Counted from the stretch's first letter, positions 37,134 to 46,896 are shown. The stretch: 64,000 bases of DNA from a bacterium (GCA_019912845.1 JAIOHU010000137.1:92730-156729), one strand, 5' to 3'. Translations and numbers: made by a program. Notes: generated by a model not told the origin, from the sequence alone.

Positions 37134-37835
37134 TCAGGCAAACAATCTTCTGAAACGATCAAAGTCATTAAAGATCAATGAGTTATCCATTTTTACCAAG
37201 TGGTGTTCTTCTTCAAATTTCTTAATTACACGGCTGATGGTTTCACGGCTGGTTCCAGCGATGCTGGCTAGATCGCGTTGCAGTGGAAGTTCATTGATAA
37301 CAACCTTCCCACCACGTATCACTCCAATATCTTCTGCCAAACGGATTAAAGTTGATGCGACTCTACCTCGTGCATCCTTCAAACTCAGGCTTTTAATCTG
37401 CATATCGCTTCTACGGATTCTTCTTGCAAGCTCTTTCAGAAGGGTAATCGAAACCTGAGGGTAACGCTCCAACATCTCCAGAAAATCACCACGATGCAGC
37501 ACCCACAATTCCACATCTTCGATACTTGTTACAGTTGCACTACGAGGTAACCCATCGATCAGGGAGAGTTCGCCAAAAAATTCTCCTTCAGCAAGTATGG
37601 AAAATATCGCCTCCCCTCCTTCGTCGGAGATTCCACTGATTTTTACACGCCCACTCTTAATAAAAAACAGGTTACTCCCAAGATCATCCTCAAAAATGAT
37701 GAGATTGTTCTTTTTGTAACGCTTGGTAACCATCAACTCCGCAATTCGTTTCAGGTCGATGTCATCAAGACCGTTGAATAACGGGATGTTTTTGAGTAGT
37801 TGTGATTCACTTGCTGGATAGGAATGGGAAGACAT
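37134..37835 (-). CDS. CRP/FNR-family transcriptional regulator (CRP-like)
   Basis: 233 residues: cyclic-nucleotide-binding domain (LIIFEDDLGSNLFFIKSGRVKI, then GEFFGELSLIDGLPRSATV, where GELSLIDG...RSA is the phosphate-binding cassette) and a C-terminal winged helix with GTSRETISRVIKKFEE. There is no N-terminal Cys cluster, so it is not an oxygen sensor of FNR type. A cAMP ligand is plausible because a class III cyclase is encoded at 57.7 kb. Last gene after manC and the 88-residue protein. Confidence 0.9.
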   Translation of the reverse strand: MSSHSYPASESQLLKNIPLFNGLDDIDLKRIAELMVTKRYKKNNLIIFEDDLGSNLFFIKSGRVKISGISDEGGEAIFSILAEGEFFGELSLIDGLPRSATVTSIEDVELWVLHRGDFLEMLERYPQVSITLLKELARRIRRSDMQIKSLSLKDARGRVASTLIRLAEDIGVIRGGKVVINELPLQRDLASIAGTSRETISRVIKKFEEEHHLVKMDNSLIFNDFDRFRRLFA

Positions 37836-37847
37836 TACGGCTCTCCT

Positions 37848-38114
37848 CTAAGAAGATATAGGTTCTTCTTCGAATTGCTCGATAAATTCTCGTATAACTG
37901 GTTTCATCAATAAGTGACTCGTGTCTGTGTTCGCCAATGCCTTGCCAAGAATACGTAAATTATTGTCTATGCCTGCATTGCGATTTAAGAACATACAGTT
38001 TTCTCCATGCACTCGGCAAAAGCCACTACGAAAATCGGCTCGCACATAGACCACCCTGTCAAAGACCTGACGAGCGATATCTATCAGGTGCTCCAAAACC
38101 TCTTTACGTTTCAT
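37848..38114 (-). CDS. small conserved-looking protein of unknown function
   Basis: 88 residues, soluble. Two cysteines flank a short segment (GFCRVHGENCMFLNRN), then NNLRILGKALA and an acidic end. It is preceded by manC (29 bases) and followed by the CRP-like gene (12 bases), so all three are one operon. No family recognised. The compact gene and tight spacing argue that it is real. The two Cys and nearby His could bind metal, but that is speculation. Confidence 0.65.
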   Translation of the reverse strand: MKRKEVLEHLIDIARQVFDRVVYVRADFRSGFCRVHGENCMFLNRNAGIDNNLRILGKALANTDTSHLLMKPVIREFIEQFEEEPISS

Positions 38115-38143
38115 GATAATAGCAAATATTCGTCATTGAATTA

Positions 38144-39205
38144 CTAAGGTTTATTCGTACGAAAAATCTGTTCAGCCGCCTTTTTAACATTCTGAACCTC
38201 ATCACGGCTACACACAAGAGTGCCTTGATCAGTTTGAACGACAATACCGTTATCAATACCAACCACAGCCAGCGGATTTTTTCCTTCAGAATATAGGTAC
38301 GAATTCGTGCATCCCTCCGCAACAACATTCCCTTTTAAGACATTGCCGTCGCTGTCTTTATCCTCTGTGAGACGATAGACCTCATCCCAATTCCCAACAT
38401 CACTCCACTGAAAATCACCACGAACCACATATACATGCCTTGAACGTTCCATCACCCCATAGTCAATGGAAATTGGTTTGATGTTGTTATAAGCTCGCTG
38501 AATTCTCTCGGGATCATCACCCTGTTCTATGGCATCTTTGATGTCCATCAGTGAGACATAAAGCTCGGGGATATACTCTTCGATTTCAGATAATATCCGT
38601 CTGGCAGACCAGATAAATATACCACTATTCCAGAGAAACTCACCGGTTTGAATAAATCTTACTGCTGTTTCACGATTGGGTTTTTCTGCAAAAGTGACCA
38701 CACGGTGTAGATTAGAGCTTACCTCATCTCGTTCGTACTGAATATAGCCATATCCTGTTTCCGGGCGGGTGGGACGTATCCCTAAGGTTACCAGTGCATC
38801 CTTCTCTTGAACACATCGAATTCCGGTTTCGAGACAATTAAGAAATTTTTCTTCATGCTGAATCAGGTGGTCGGCAGGCAGAACGACCAGTATCGCATCC
38901 TCATCCTGGATCAACAGGTTAACCGCACTTAACCCAATACAGGGTGCAGTATTTTTTCCTGAGGGTTCAATGATATAATTATTATCATCGAAGTCGGATA
39001 ATTTTTTTTGGAAGAGGCTTACCTGATCCGGTATCGTCACTATACGATGTTGAGCTGAGGGTAGAAGCGGTTTTAATCGATCCAAAGTTAACTGAATCAT
39101 TGTTCGATTTCGAAAAAAACTCAATAATTGCTTTGGATTTTGCGGTGTAGAAACCGGCCAGAATCTTGAACCGATACCGCCAGCCATTACAACAGCGTAA
39201 ATCAT
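38144..39205 (-). CDS. manC: mannose-1-phosphate guanylyltransferase
   Basis: 353 residues from ATG 39205, which has a GGGGA site; the ORF-track start (39253) adds unrelated residues. The signature MAGGIGSRFWPVSTPQNPKQ is followed by ILVVLPADHLI, FAEKPNRETAV and GDFQWSDVGNWDE. It makes GDP-mannose for surface glycans. It lacks the C-terminal phosphomannose isomerase domain, as in the short ManC form. Confidence 0.92.
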   Translation of the reverse strand: MIYAVVMAGGIGSRFWPVSTPQNPKQLLSFFRNRTMIQLTLDRLKPLLPSAQHRIVTIPDQVSLFQKKLSDFDDNNYIIEPSGKNTAPCIGLSAVNLLIQDEDAILVVLPADHLIQHEEKFLNCLETGIRCVQEKDALVTLGIRPTRPETGYGYIQYERDEVSSNLHRVVTFAEKPNRETAVRFIQTGEFLWNSGIFIWSARRILSEIEEYIPELYVSLMDIKDAIEQGDDPERIQRAYNNIKPISIDYGVMERSRHVYVVRGDFQWSDVGNWDEVYRLTEDKDSDGNVLKGNVVAEGCTNSYLYSEGKNPLAVVGIDNGIVVQTDQGTLVCSRDEVQNVKKAAEQIFRTNKP

Positions 39206-39353
39206 TATAGTCCCCATGTTGAGGTCTGAAATACTTTCCGATTTCCTGTTCAATGAAGAGTATATATTCCAAACCGGAATTAATCAGGTTCTAATACATT
39301 CAACTCTTCCAAATGGAAGAGCACCAACATCTCTGAAATTATTATGTTACTCA

Positions 39354-41144
39354 TCATTTGAAAATAAGCACCTCATCTCCACTTTCCCAACGTGCACGAA
39401 TAAAAATTGAATCTGTGGAGAGAGTATAGGGATCTGCCGGATCAAATGGGGAGGGGTTTCCCCTGGTGAATATGCCATCGTGATTTCTATCCAACCACCC
39501 CTCAAGTTGCCAGACACCCTGTGGAACGGACGAAAACTTGAATTTTCCAGGACGTACAAGCCGTTTTTCAAGTGGTTGATGATTTGGTGATAATGGTTTC
39601 AACTTCAGAACAACAGGATCACGAGTCACCAATCCTTCCACCTCTCCTGAAACTGTTCCAAGTGAGTCATCGGAAAGATATCGGTATTTGAAGCTTTTTA
39701 TGCTATCTGCAAGTGTATTTCCTGCACGATCAGTAAGGTTTTCCCCGATCATGGTAAGAATATATGATCCAGGGGAGACATTCTTTTTCAATTCGACTCG
39801 GAAGGTAAAAGGTGTTTCCAGCGTAGCAACTAATGTATCGGGTGTTGTATCAACAGGAGCAAGTCCGAAGAAAAACGCTGGCTTCTTAGTGGGTGCCATC
39901 TCCTCATCAAAAATGAAAGTCAACTCTCGGGCTTCACGATGCAAAATGCTGTTATCTGGTGGATTTACACGCAGGAAAGCAGGCTTCAGGCTGTCAACCT
40001 CGAGGGGATTTTTAAGTGAAATGGTTGTTGAAGTATCTAGCACACTTCGCAACCCCATACTCCCTTTAAACCAAATCCTCAGGCTGTCACCGCTCGTTTT
40101 CTCTTTCAACCAGACTCGCAGGATACTTGAATCAGCAGGGTCGTAATTAAACTCTGATACTTTAATCGGTTGAACGGTTCCGCTAAGTAATGAATCCTCA
40201 GAATTGCTGTGAATATCTGTGGTTTTGATTTCAATATTTAGTGAGGGAGGTTTACGGTCAAATCGAACCAACAACATATCGCGATAACGCGCAACGACCT
40301 CACGTAAATTTGGAAGCATATCATGGGATGCTCCATACAACACCAGGTGCTCCAATTGTTTACTACTGTCCGCACTTGCGAGCATGTCACGTGAGGGTAC
40401 TGCAATCGCTTCTGTTGTTTTTGTCCAGAGACGATCTCCATTGCCATCCTGAAAAGCAAACACACGCCACTGACCTTCTCTCAGGTGCGATAACTCCCAT
40501 GCACCATCTTCTCCAGTTTGGGTAGCTGCGTCCGGCAAGTCGAACGCTGGGTCAGGATCGGTTCTCTCTTTAATCATCAGGGAGTCGGAACTGGAATGAC
40601 TATCTGCGAAAGGTGCAGCTGAACTATCGTTTGCAGTATTGGTTGAGGGTGCAGTGGTATCCAAAAGGTAGGCAACAATATTCCATCCCTGAACAGAGCC
40701 ATTTGCATCTACAAGCTGACCAGTCAATTTTGCCTGATCGAGTTGTTCTCCAGTCGAAAAGGGCAAATGGAAGGATTGCTTAAGAGTATTGTTGCGTTTG
40801 TCTGAAAGTGTGGTTCCCAATGTAAACACGTAGGTTCGGTCTTTCGCAAGTTGCGGATCGAAACTCAGTGTAACGGATTTACTTTTCCACTTTGCCGTAA
40901 CCTTACCTGGTGGTGGAGGGGACAACGAGAATGCCTGCTTCAATGACTCTTCGCGTATACTCTCATTAAATTCAATGGTTATATCAGTTGTGGGGTCTAC
41001 AAGAACACTGCCAGCTTCAGGTGAAGCATGTAAAATTTCAGGAGGGGCTTTATCCTCAGGCCCGCCTCCCGGAGGCCCCATGCTGGCGCAGCCAATAATC
41101 AACAATATCACAAAAATCAATGGGGAAATATGGTTTACTTTCAT
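39354..41144 (-). CDS. lipoprotein with N-terminal Ig-like (SbsA/Big_5) domain
   Basis: About 596 residues from ATG 41144. Signal peptide with lipobox (LIFVILLIIGC), then a Gly/Pro stretch ASMGPPGGGPEDKAPP that is typical of a Bacteroidota-like family, and a Big_5 Ig-like domain (TDITIEFNESI, then YVFTLGTTLSDKRNNTL). A second similar domain begins near residue 390 (REARELTFIFDEEM, then SYILTMIGENLTDRAGNTL). The remaining parts look like carboxypeptidase-like beta sandwiches (GEDGAWELSHLREGQWRVFAFQD). Surface-anchored; function unknown. Next to a small membrane protein on the same strand. Confidence 0.78.
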   Translation of the reverse strand: MKVNHISPLIFVILLIIGCASMGPPGGGPEDKAPPEILHASPEAGSVLVDPTTDITIEFNESIREESLKQAFSLSPPPPGKVTAKWKSKSVTLSFDPQLAKDRTYVFTLGTTLSDKRNNTLKQSFHLPFSTGEQLDQAKLTGQLVDANGSVQGWNIVAYLLDTTAPSTNTANDSSAAPFADSHSSSDSLMIKERTDPDPAFDLPDAATQTGEDGAWELSHLREGQWRVFAFQDGNGDRLWTKTTEAIAVPSRDMLASADSSKQLEHLVLYGASHDMLPNLREVVARYRDMLLVRFDRKPPSLNIEIKTTDIHSNSEDSLLSGTVQPIKVSEFNYDPADSSILRVWLKEKTSGDSLRIWFKGSMGLRSVLDTSTTISLKNPLEVDSLKPAFLRVNPPDNSILHREARELTFIFDEEMAPTKKPAFFFGLAPVDTTPDTLVATLETPFTFRVELKKNVSPGSYILTMIGENLTDRAGNTLADSIKSFKYRYLSDDSLGTVSGEVEGLVTRDPVVLKLKPLSPNHQPLEKRLVRPGKFKFSSVPQGVWQLEGWLDRNHDGIFTRGNPSPFDPADPYTLSTDSIFIRARWESGDEVLIFK

Positions 41145-41195
41145 ACGCAAAAAGTACAATTTCTCCTTAATTCATGCAAGAAGCGACTTTGTTTT

Positions 41196-41600
41196 TCAGG
41201 GTAGCTTTGTCTTGTAAGAATCACGTATCCGTACGATAACATAAGCGATCAGAGCGAACACAAAAAAGACCAGCAGCATCCAGGCGACGCTCTGCAATGT
41301 TCCGATAACAGTACGATATACCTCCAGAATCCAGCGGTCAAGGTTCAAGGCAATTATCTGTGCATCCTCGGCGTTGCGTGGCGAAGGGGTGATGTATTTT
41401 TCAAGGTCCCAGACCCGTACCCCGCCAGAAATTCCCACCACAAAAATCGCAAAGATCAAATAACGCAGCCAGGCAGAACTGATCTCGTCTGAGATAATAC
41501 GATCTAGTATCATTTGCATCGGTCCTTTGAACAGTCGAACTACAATCATTGATACAACGAACGCGATGACGAAAGTAACCAGCATAAGGAGGATAAACAT
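41196..41600 (-). CDS. small membrane protein with three predicted helices
   Basis: 134 residues from ATG 41600 (GGGTGG site). Helices at about 1-22, 42-58 and 102-124; a polar segment between helices 2 and 3 (YITPSPRNAEDAQ). No family recognised. Fifty bases upstream of the Ig-like lipoprotein gene and probably co-transcribed with it. Confidence 0.65.
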   Translation of the reverse strand: MFILLMLVTFVIAFVVSMIVVRLFKGPMQMILDRIISDEISSAWLRYLIFAIFVVGISGGVRVWDLEKYITPSPRNAEDAQIIALNLDRWILEVYRTVIGTLQSVAWMLLVFFVFALIAYVIVRIRDSYKTKLP

Positions 41601-41903
41601 AATGCCACCCAATAATTTGATGATGTATAATATTTTAATAGCTCAGAAGCAAAACAAAGTATCTGCATGCTTCTATGGATATTGGAAAGATAGGCAAATA
41701 GCATTTTTTCCGCCAGATAGCGGAAAATTAAACCCTCAATAAATACTGGAAGTTTGCATGATAACTTGAAGCGGATTACTTTCTAGCTTAATTTCCAGTG
41801 AGGTGGGCATCAGGGCTGAAAAACCAACGTTTTCGCATTTGCCACATCCTTCCTACATGTTGACCACTCAGGTTTGAGTTGAGAATTATCGGGAGAGAAC
41901 CTA

Positions 41904-43148
41904 TTGACTGATTTAAACATGCAGCAGGGAGGTGTTTCAAACGAGGAACTGCTCGAACTGGTAAAACTTTTCGATGGTTTCTCGCAAGCTTCCACAACAT
42001 TTTCGCAATCATACCGCATGCTGGAGCAGCGCATCACGCTATTGCAGCACCAGCTTCAAGAACAGGCTGAAGTTCTTTTACGGACACAGAGCTTTTTAAC
42101 CTCAGTACTCGAAAATACTCCTGCGGGAATTATTGTTGTCAACATGAAAGGCGAAATCAGGCTGTTCAACTCCGAAGCCGAACGTCTAACGGGTTTGGAT
42201 GCTGATCATGTGAGAGGCAAAAGATACCATGAAGTTTTCGATTACCCGATAACTGAACCTCTCTCAGCAATTTTTACTTTGAATAATGGCACCCTTATCG
42301 GCAATCGTGAAAAAGAGCTTATCCAGCGAGAGGGTAAGACGCTCCCAGTTCGTTTTTCTACTTCCTGGGTACACAATGCAGAAGGCGAGAGGATGGGAGT
42401 TCTCGAAGTGTTTGAAGATCTTCGCGATTTTCGAGACCTCCAGCAGAAGATTCAGCGTAAGAACAATCTTGCCAGCCTGGGTGAAATGGCAGCACAGGTA
42501 GCACATGAACTGCGAAACCCACTTGCTGGAGTGCTGGGCTTTGCGCAATTCATGCTGGAAGATTTGCCCGAGGACAATTCAACTCGTCCCTATGCAGAGC
42601 GAATCGTTTCGGGTGTCAGAGATATTGATTTTATTGCCAGTCGTTTACTTGAATTTACACATCCAGTTAACCCCCAATTCGAAAAAGTAGATCTGATTCG
42701 GTTGATTGAGGATGAGGTTGAACTTATTCGTACCGAAGCCAACACTCAGGATAGACAGGAGGGTGAAGTTCAGATAACCGTCTCTCTCCCTGATGAAAAT
42801 GTACCCGTTACTTGTGATCCGTTGTTAATCAAACAAGTTTTGCTGAATATCCTGAAAAATGCGTTGATTGCTGTCGACGGATCAGGTAAAATTCATACAT
42901 CCTTACGTTGGGACATGTTCAAGAACAGAGTTTTCATACGAGTGAAGGATACGGGTATTGGCATTGATGCGGAAAATTTAAGCAAAATATTCAATCCGTT
43001 TTTTACTACCAGGTCTAAAGGCACCGGATTGGGATTGTCGATGGTAAAAAAAACCATTGATGTCCATGATGGTGAAATTGTAGTTGAATCCACACGCGGC
43101 GAAGGAAGCATGTTTTCCATTGAGCTGATGATAACGAGGTATTCATGA
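41904..43148 (+). CDS. PAS-domain sensor histidine kinase (NtrB-like)
   Basis: 414 residues. A coiled coil at 30-65, a PAS domain (NTPAGIIVVNMKGEIRLFN), a HisKA box with the phospho-His (VAHELRNPLAGVLGF), and a HATPase with N box (LLNILKNALIA), G1 (DTGIGI) and G2 (GTGLGLSMVKK). No membrane helix, so it is a cytoplasmic kinase. The start is TTG 41904 after GGGAGAG. The stop overlaps the next start as ATGA, pairing it with the NtrC-type regulator. Confidence 0.9.
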   Translation: MTDLNMQQGGVSNEELLELVKLFDGFSQASTTFSQSYRMLEQRITLLQHQLQEQAEVLLRTQSFLTSVLENTPAGIIVVNMKGEIRLFNSEAERLTGLDADHVRGKRYHEVFDYPITEPLSAIFTLNNGTLIGNREKELIQREGKTLPVRFSTSWVHNAEGERMGVLEVFEDLRDFRDLQQKIQRKNNLASLGEMAAQVAHELRNPLAGVLGFAQFMLEDLPEDNSTRPYAERIVSGVRDIDFIASRLLEFTHPVNPQFEKVDLIRLIEDEVELIRTEANTQDRQEGEVQITVSLPDENVPVTCDPLLIKQVLLNILKNALIAVDGSGKIHTSLRWDMFKNRVFIRVKDTGIGIDAENLSKIFNPFFTTRSKGTGLGLSMVKKTIDVHDGEIVVESTRGEGSMFSIELMITRYS

Positions 43149-44521
43149 GCAAAATTAAAATGCTCATAATTGACGATGAGCCAATCGTCCTGGATTATCT
43201 GACAACCGCATTGGAACGGTTTGGTTATGAACCTGTGCGCGCTGATTCGGGTGAACGAGCAATTGAACTATTAGAAAAACATGAATTTACAGTTGTGATA
43301 AGTGATTTTCTGATGCCTGGAATCAACGGACTTGTCGTGCTCGATCATATTCAAAGAAACCGTCCAGATTTGCCTGTTATCATCCTTACTGCGCACGGAT
43401 CAATAGAAAATGCTGTGGAGGCGATGTCACGTGGAGCCTTCCACTACCTTACAAAACCGATTGATCCCAAACTATTGAAGCTTACCCTGGAACGAGCGAT
43501 GGAAAAACGGCAGCTTATCCAGGAGAACCGCAACCTGCGTCAACATATTATTAAAGAACAAGGTTTGAATGGCTTGATTGGATCAAGCGCACCTATGAAA
43601 CAAATGATGGGAACGTTGAAAAAGGTCGCTGCACAACCTGTGGATGTATTGGTAACAGGTGCATCGGGAACAGGTAAAGAACTTGTCGCACGTGCGCTGC
43701 ATTGGTCTAGTCCACGGGCAAAAAACCCCTTTATCAAAATGAATTGTGCTGCTTTGCCAGAAAACCTGGTAGAGAGCGAACTGTTTGGGCACGAAAAAGG
43801 TTCATTTACCGGGGCACACCGCGCAAGAAAAGGAAAGTTTGAATCTGCGCATAATGGTACAATTCTTCTAGATGAAATAAGTGAAATGTCCCCGAACCTG
43901 CAGGCAAAACTACTTCGTGTGCTTCAAGAACGAGAATTTGACAAAATCGGCTCAAATGATCCAGTGAAAGTGGATGTGAGAGTTGTCGCCACCTCGAACA
44001 AAAACCTGAAAGAAGCCGTTGCGGACGGTAGTTTTAGGGAAGACCTTTTTTATCGACTTAATGTTGTCCAAGTAAATCTTCCTCCGCTTTCGCAACGGTT
44101 GGATGATATCCCGGCATTGGTAACCCATTTTGTGAATAAATACGGGGAACGGTATGGTCGTGAATTTGAGGGTGTAAGGAAGGAAGCTCTCGACTATCTG
44201 AAGTCTCAACGCTGGCAAGGCAATGTACGTGAGCTGGAAAATCGGATTGAACGTGCGATTGTTCTCGCCAACTCTCTCTGGATTGAACTGGAAGATGTTC
44301 AATACGATGGGGGACTACCTATAAACCCATCCGCTTCAATCGATTCGTTTGGACCTATCCCACTCCACGAGCTGGAAAAGATGCACATTTTAAAGACTTT
44401 GACAGATTTAAGCTTTAATCGAACCAAAACGGCTGAACTCCTCGGAATTTCCATCCGTACCCTGAGAAACAAGCTGAATGAATACCGTGATCAGGGCGAG
44501 GATATCCCCAAAGGAAATTGA
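43145..44521 (+). CDS. sigma-54-dependent response regulator (NtrC family)
   Basis: 458 residues: receiver (IIDDEPIVLDYL; phospho-Asp in VVISDFLMPG; Lys in HYLTKPIDP), AAA+ domain (TGASGTGKELVARALH; the sigma-54-contacting ESELFGHEKGSFTGAH loop; GTILLDEISEM) and a Fis-type HTH (RTKTAELLGISIRTLRNKL). It drives sigma-54 promoters together with rpoN at 5.2 kb. Its targets are not evident. Confidence 0.94.
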   Translation: MSKIKMLIIDDEPIVLDYLTTALERFGYEPVRADSGERAIELLEKHEFTVVISDFLMPGINGLVVLDHIQRNRPDLPVIILTAHGSIENAVEAMSRGAFHYLTKPIDPKLLKLTLERAMEKRQLIQENRNLRQHIIKEQGLNGLIGSSAPMKQMMGTLKKVAAQPVDVLVTGASGTGKELVARALHWSSPRAKNPFIKMNCAALPENLVESELFGHEKGSFTGAHRARKGKFESAHNGTILLDEISEMSPNLQAKLLRVLQEREFDKIGSNDPVKVDVRVVATSNKNLKEAVADGSFREDLFYRLNVVQVNLPPLSQRLDDIPALVTHFVNKYGERYGREFEGVRKEALDYLKSQRWQGNVRELENRIERAIVLANSLWIELEDVQYDGGLPINPSASIDSFGPIPLHELEKMHILKTLTDLSFNRTKTAELLGISIRTLRNKLNEYRDQGEDIPKGN

Positions 44522-44602
44522 GCCAGAGCGTGGTTCCTCACGACACATGAAATAGTGTAGAAATCCCATAACGATCTTATCTGTGAAACCACAGGAGAGG
44601 GT

Positions 44603-44629
44603 AAAAAAAACCGGGACAGAAGTCCCGGT
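44603..44629 (-). terminator. intrinsic terminator after HIT gene
   Basis: ACCGGGAC-ttct-GTCCCGGT followed on the minus strand by eight T; perfect stem, ten bases after the HIT stop. Confidence 0.92.
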
Positions 44630-44638
44630 GAAAAGATT

Positions 44639-44992
44639 CTAGCCTGGAGGCCATTTTAGTCGTCTGCCACCTAGAAGATGTAGGTGTACATGATAAATCT
44701 CCTGACCGGCATCATCCATCGTATTCATTACCAATCGATATCCGCTTTCGGAGACTCCCTTTTCTTTGGCGATTTGTTGGGCAGCTAACACCATTTCGCC
44801 AATCAATGAAGCCTGATCAGGTGTAAAATCATTTACTGTTGCTACTTCAGCCTTGGGGACAATCAGAATGTGAACTGGTGCTTTCGGATTGATGTCCTCA
44901 AACGCCACCACATTTTCTGACTCATAAACGATGTTCGCGTCAATCTCCTTACGGATGATTTTCGCGAAGATGCCTTCAGGATCGTATTGCAT
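44639..44992 (-). CDS. HIT-family (HINT-like) nucleotide-binding protein
   Basis: 117 residues. FAKIIRKEIDANIVYES near the start, PVHILIVPKAEV, and the catalytic histidine triad HVHLHLLGG. Hydrolyses nucleoside phosphoramidates or adenylates. Normal size. Monocistronic with its own terminator. Confidence 0.94.
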   Translation of the reverse strand: MQYDPEGIFAKIIRKEIDANIVYESENVVAFEDINPKAPVHILIVPKAEVATVNDFTPDQASLIGEMVLAAQQIAKEKGVSESGYRLVMNTMDDAGQEIYHVHLHLLGGRRLKWPPG

Positions 44993-45132
44993 AATCGTCT
45001 CTCACCACTTCAATCACCATGTCAACAATGCATCAATTGAGCCACGTACTCCAATATGCGAACAAATGCTATGCTTTTGAACGTGGACTACATGACCAAA
45101 GATGTACGATGCTTCTTGCTGGACAAAAAGAA

Positions 45133-45414
45133 TTAACCGGAAACTTTGTCGCGGAATCCTTTACCAGGTGTGAAAGCGGGATAATCTTTGGCTTCGATGT
45201 TGATGGTGTCGCCAGTACGTGGGTTGCGGCCTTTACGGGCTTCACGGTGACGTTTTTCAAAACTACCAAAACCAACGATGCTGACTTTGTCACCCTTGGA
45301 GACAGCTTCCATCACTGTAGCGGTGAAGGCATCAATAAACCCTTCAGCTTTACGCTTGGTGGTGTTTTCACCCATCATTCCAACGATCGCATCAACCAAT
45401 TCAGCTTTGTTCAT
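45133..45414 (-). CDS. HU/IHF-family DNA-binding protein
   Basis: 93 residues from ATG 45414, which has a TTGAGGAG site; the ORF-track start adds 19 unrelated residues. MNKAELVDAIVG start, KVSIVGFGSFEKRHREARKGRNP beta arm and NIEAKDYPAFTPGKGF are standard. Architectural nucleoid protein. Confidence 0.94.
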   Translation of the reverse strand: MNKAELVDAIVGMMGENTTKRKAEGFIDAFTATVMEAVSKGDKVSIVGFGSFEKRHREARKGRNPRTGDTINIEAKDYPAFTPGKGFRDKVSG

Positions 45415-45649
45415 CCTCGTACTCCTCAATTTAACTGTGGTTAAAACCCGAATTGCAGGATCAGGAAACAAATCAATTTTCCCATGATTCCACCTTTAAC
45501 CTAATCCCATGCAAGCCAAATATAGAATAAATACAACCAGAATCAAGTCTTCAAGCGAAATTCATGAATAAATTAAGGGGATCAATAGGAAGAGTTCAAG
45601 AGCTGAATCCGCATGAATAAAGGTTCTGTTAGAAGATATTAGAACTGAT

Positions 45650-45677
45650 GTAAAATAACAAACCCGCTAAAGCGGGT
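45650..45677 (-). terminator. intrinsic terminator after rpmB
   Basis: ACCCGCT-tt-AGCGGGT followed on the minus strand by TTGTTATTTT, 28 bases after the rpmB stop. Confidence 0.75.
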
Positions 45678-45705
45678 AATATCGGGAAAGCCAACTGTTT
45701 AAATA

Positions 45706-45942
45706 TTAAACTTTTACACCCTTTTTACGCAGGTCTTTCAATACAACACCAATGCCTTTTTTGTCGATAGTACGCATGGCACCAGCAGTGACACGGAGAG
45801 TTACCCAACGTTTCTCTTCGGGGACGTAAAATTTTTTCTTATGCAGGTTTGGGAGCCAACGTCTCTTAGAAAGATTGTGAGCGTGACTAACATTATGCCC
45901 AGTAACTGGACCCTTGCCTGTAACTACACAACGGCGTGCCAT
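45706..45942 (-). CDS. rpmB: 50S ribosomal protein L28
   Basis: 78 residues from ATG 45942 ([20 protein letters not shown]), with a GGAG site; the ORF-track start at 46029 is too early. [14 protein letters not shown] and [17 protein letters not shown] are typical. It has a single N-terminal Cys, not the four-Cys zinc form. Follows the GGGP synthase gene on the same strand. Confidence 0.95.
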   Translation of the reverse strand: MARRCVVTGKGPVTGHNVSHAHNLSKRRWLPNLHKKKFYVPEEKRWVTLRVTAGAMRTIDKKGIGVVLKDLRKKGVKV

Positions 45943-46050
45943 ATAAAACTCCATCTCTGGATCAATTTTTTCGCAAGCGAGAATATAGCCTCGAGCGTAC
46001 GGTAATCCAATAATTCTCCATCTGCTCAAACTCGGATGGAGCCATCATTT

Positions 46051-46896
46051 TTATTGTTTTTTTGCAGGTTTCATTTCCAATACAGGAACGTCATTGGTTT
46101 GATTCGCTATTTCAACTGAGGTATCATCGCTCTCAACAGCCATTGCGCTATGCACTGCATTTGCCAATTCAGCCACACGTACATGATCACGTGCATGCTC
46201 TAATGCTGTACCGATGACAACAAAATCCGCGCCAGATATCGCAGCGATGTTTGCCTGATCACTTGTCCTGATCCCACCACCCACTATCAGTGGAACTTCA
46301 ATAGTCGCACGAGTTTGTTCAATCGCATGAGCTGGGACAGGCAACACTGCACCACTGCCCGCTTCAAGGTAGATTACCCGTTTACCCATATATTGACCGG
46401 TAAGCGCATAGGTTGCGATGAGGTCTGCTCGATCTCTTGGCAGAGGTGTTGTTTGCGTGATTTGCTGCACACTGGTTTCAGAGCCAGATTCAATCAAAAG
46501 ATATCCGGTTGGGATGGTTTCCAACCTGATACGATGAACATGAGGCACCGCAAGAAGCTGTTCTCCAATCAAATACTGGCTGTTTCTACCTGATAGCAGA
46601 GAGAGAAACAAAATAGCATCGGCGTAAGCAGAAACCTGTTTGTGTCCACCTGGAAAAATTAAAACAGGCTTGTAGTTTCCGGTTCCCTTTTTAACCGCTT
46701 GAACTGCATCGCTGAATCCATCCTGTTCATAAGTGCTGCTACCAACAAGAATGCCATCTACTCCATTATCTACGGCAATCTCGGCAGCTTCAGTCAGTTC
46801 AGCAAGACTCTCCCGTTCAGGATCCAGAAGCATCCAGAAATGTTTTTCCCGTGATTGATAAACTCCTTCAATCACGTCGATTACTTTCTGATTCAT
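46051..46896 (-). CDS. geranylgeranylglyceryl phosphate synthase family protein (PcrB/GGGPS group II-like)
   Basis: 281 residues with a TIM barrel: FWMLLDPERESLAEL, DGILVGSSTYEQDG, PVLIFPGGHKQVS, RVIYLEAGSGAVLPV, PLIVGGGIRTSDQA, GADFVVIGTALEHA. These are the phosphate- and prenyl-diphosphate-binding motifs of the family, which joins a polyprenyl diphosphate to sn-glycerol-1-phosphate, the first ether bond of archaeal-type lipids. Group II members occur in FCB bacteria. Chain length and in vivo role unknown; no G1P dehydrogenase or DGGGP synthase gene is in the window. Directly downstream of alaS (46 bases). Confidence 0.88.
   Translation of the reverse strand: MNQKVIDVIEGVYQSREKHFWMLLDPERESLAELTEAAEIAVDNGVDGILVGSSTYEQDGFSDAVQAVKKGTGNYKPVLIFPGGHKQVSAYADAILFLSLLSGRNSQYLIGEQLLAVPHVHRIRLETIPTGYLLIESGSETSVQQITQTTPLPRDRADLIATYALTGQYMGKRVIYLEAGSGAVLPVPAHAIEQTRATIEVPLIVGGGIRTSDQANIAAISGADFVVIGTALEHARDHVRVAELANAVHSAMAVESDDTSVEIANQTNDVPVLEMKPAKKQ

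Noticed and set aside
45019-45444. 141-residue plus-strand ORF opposite HU
   Set aside because: Antisense to a clear HU gene.
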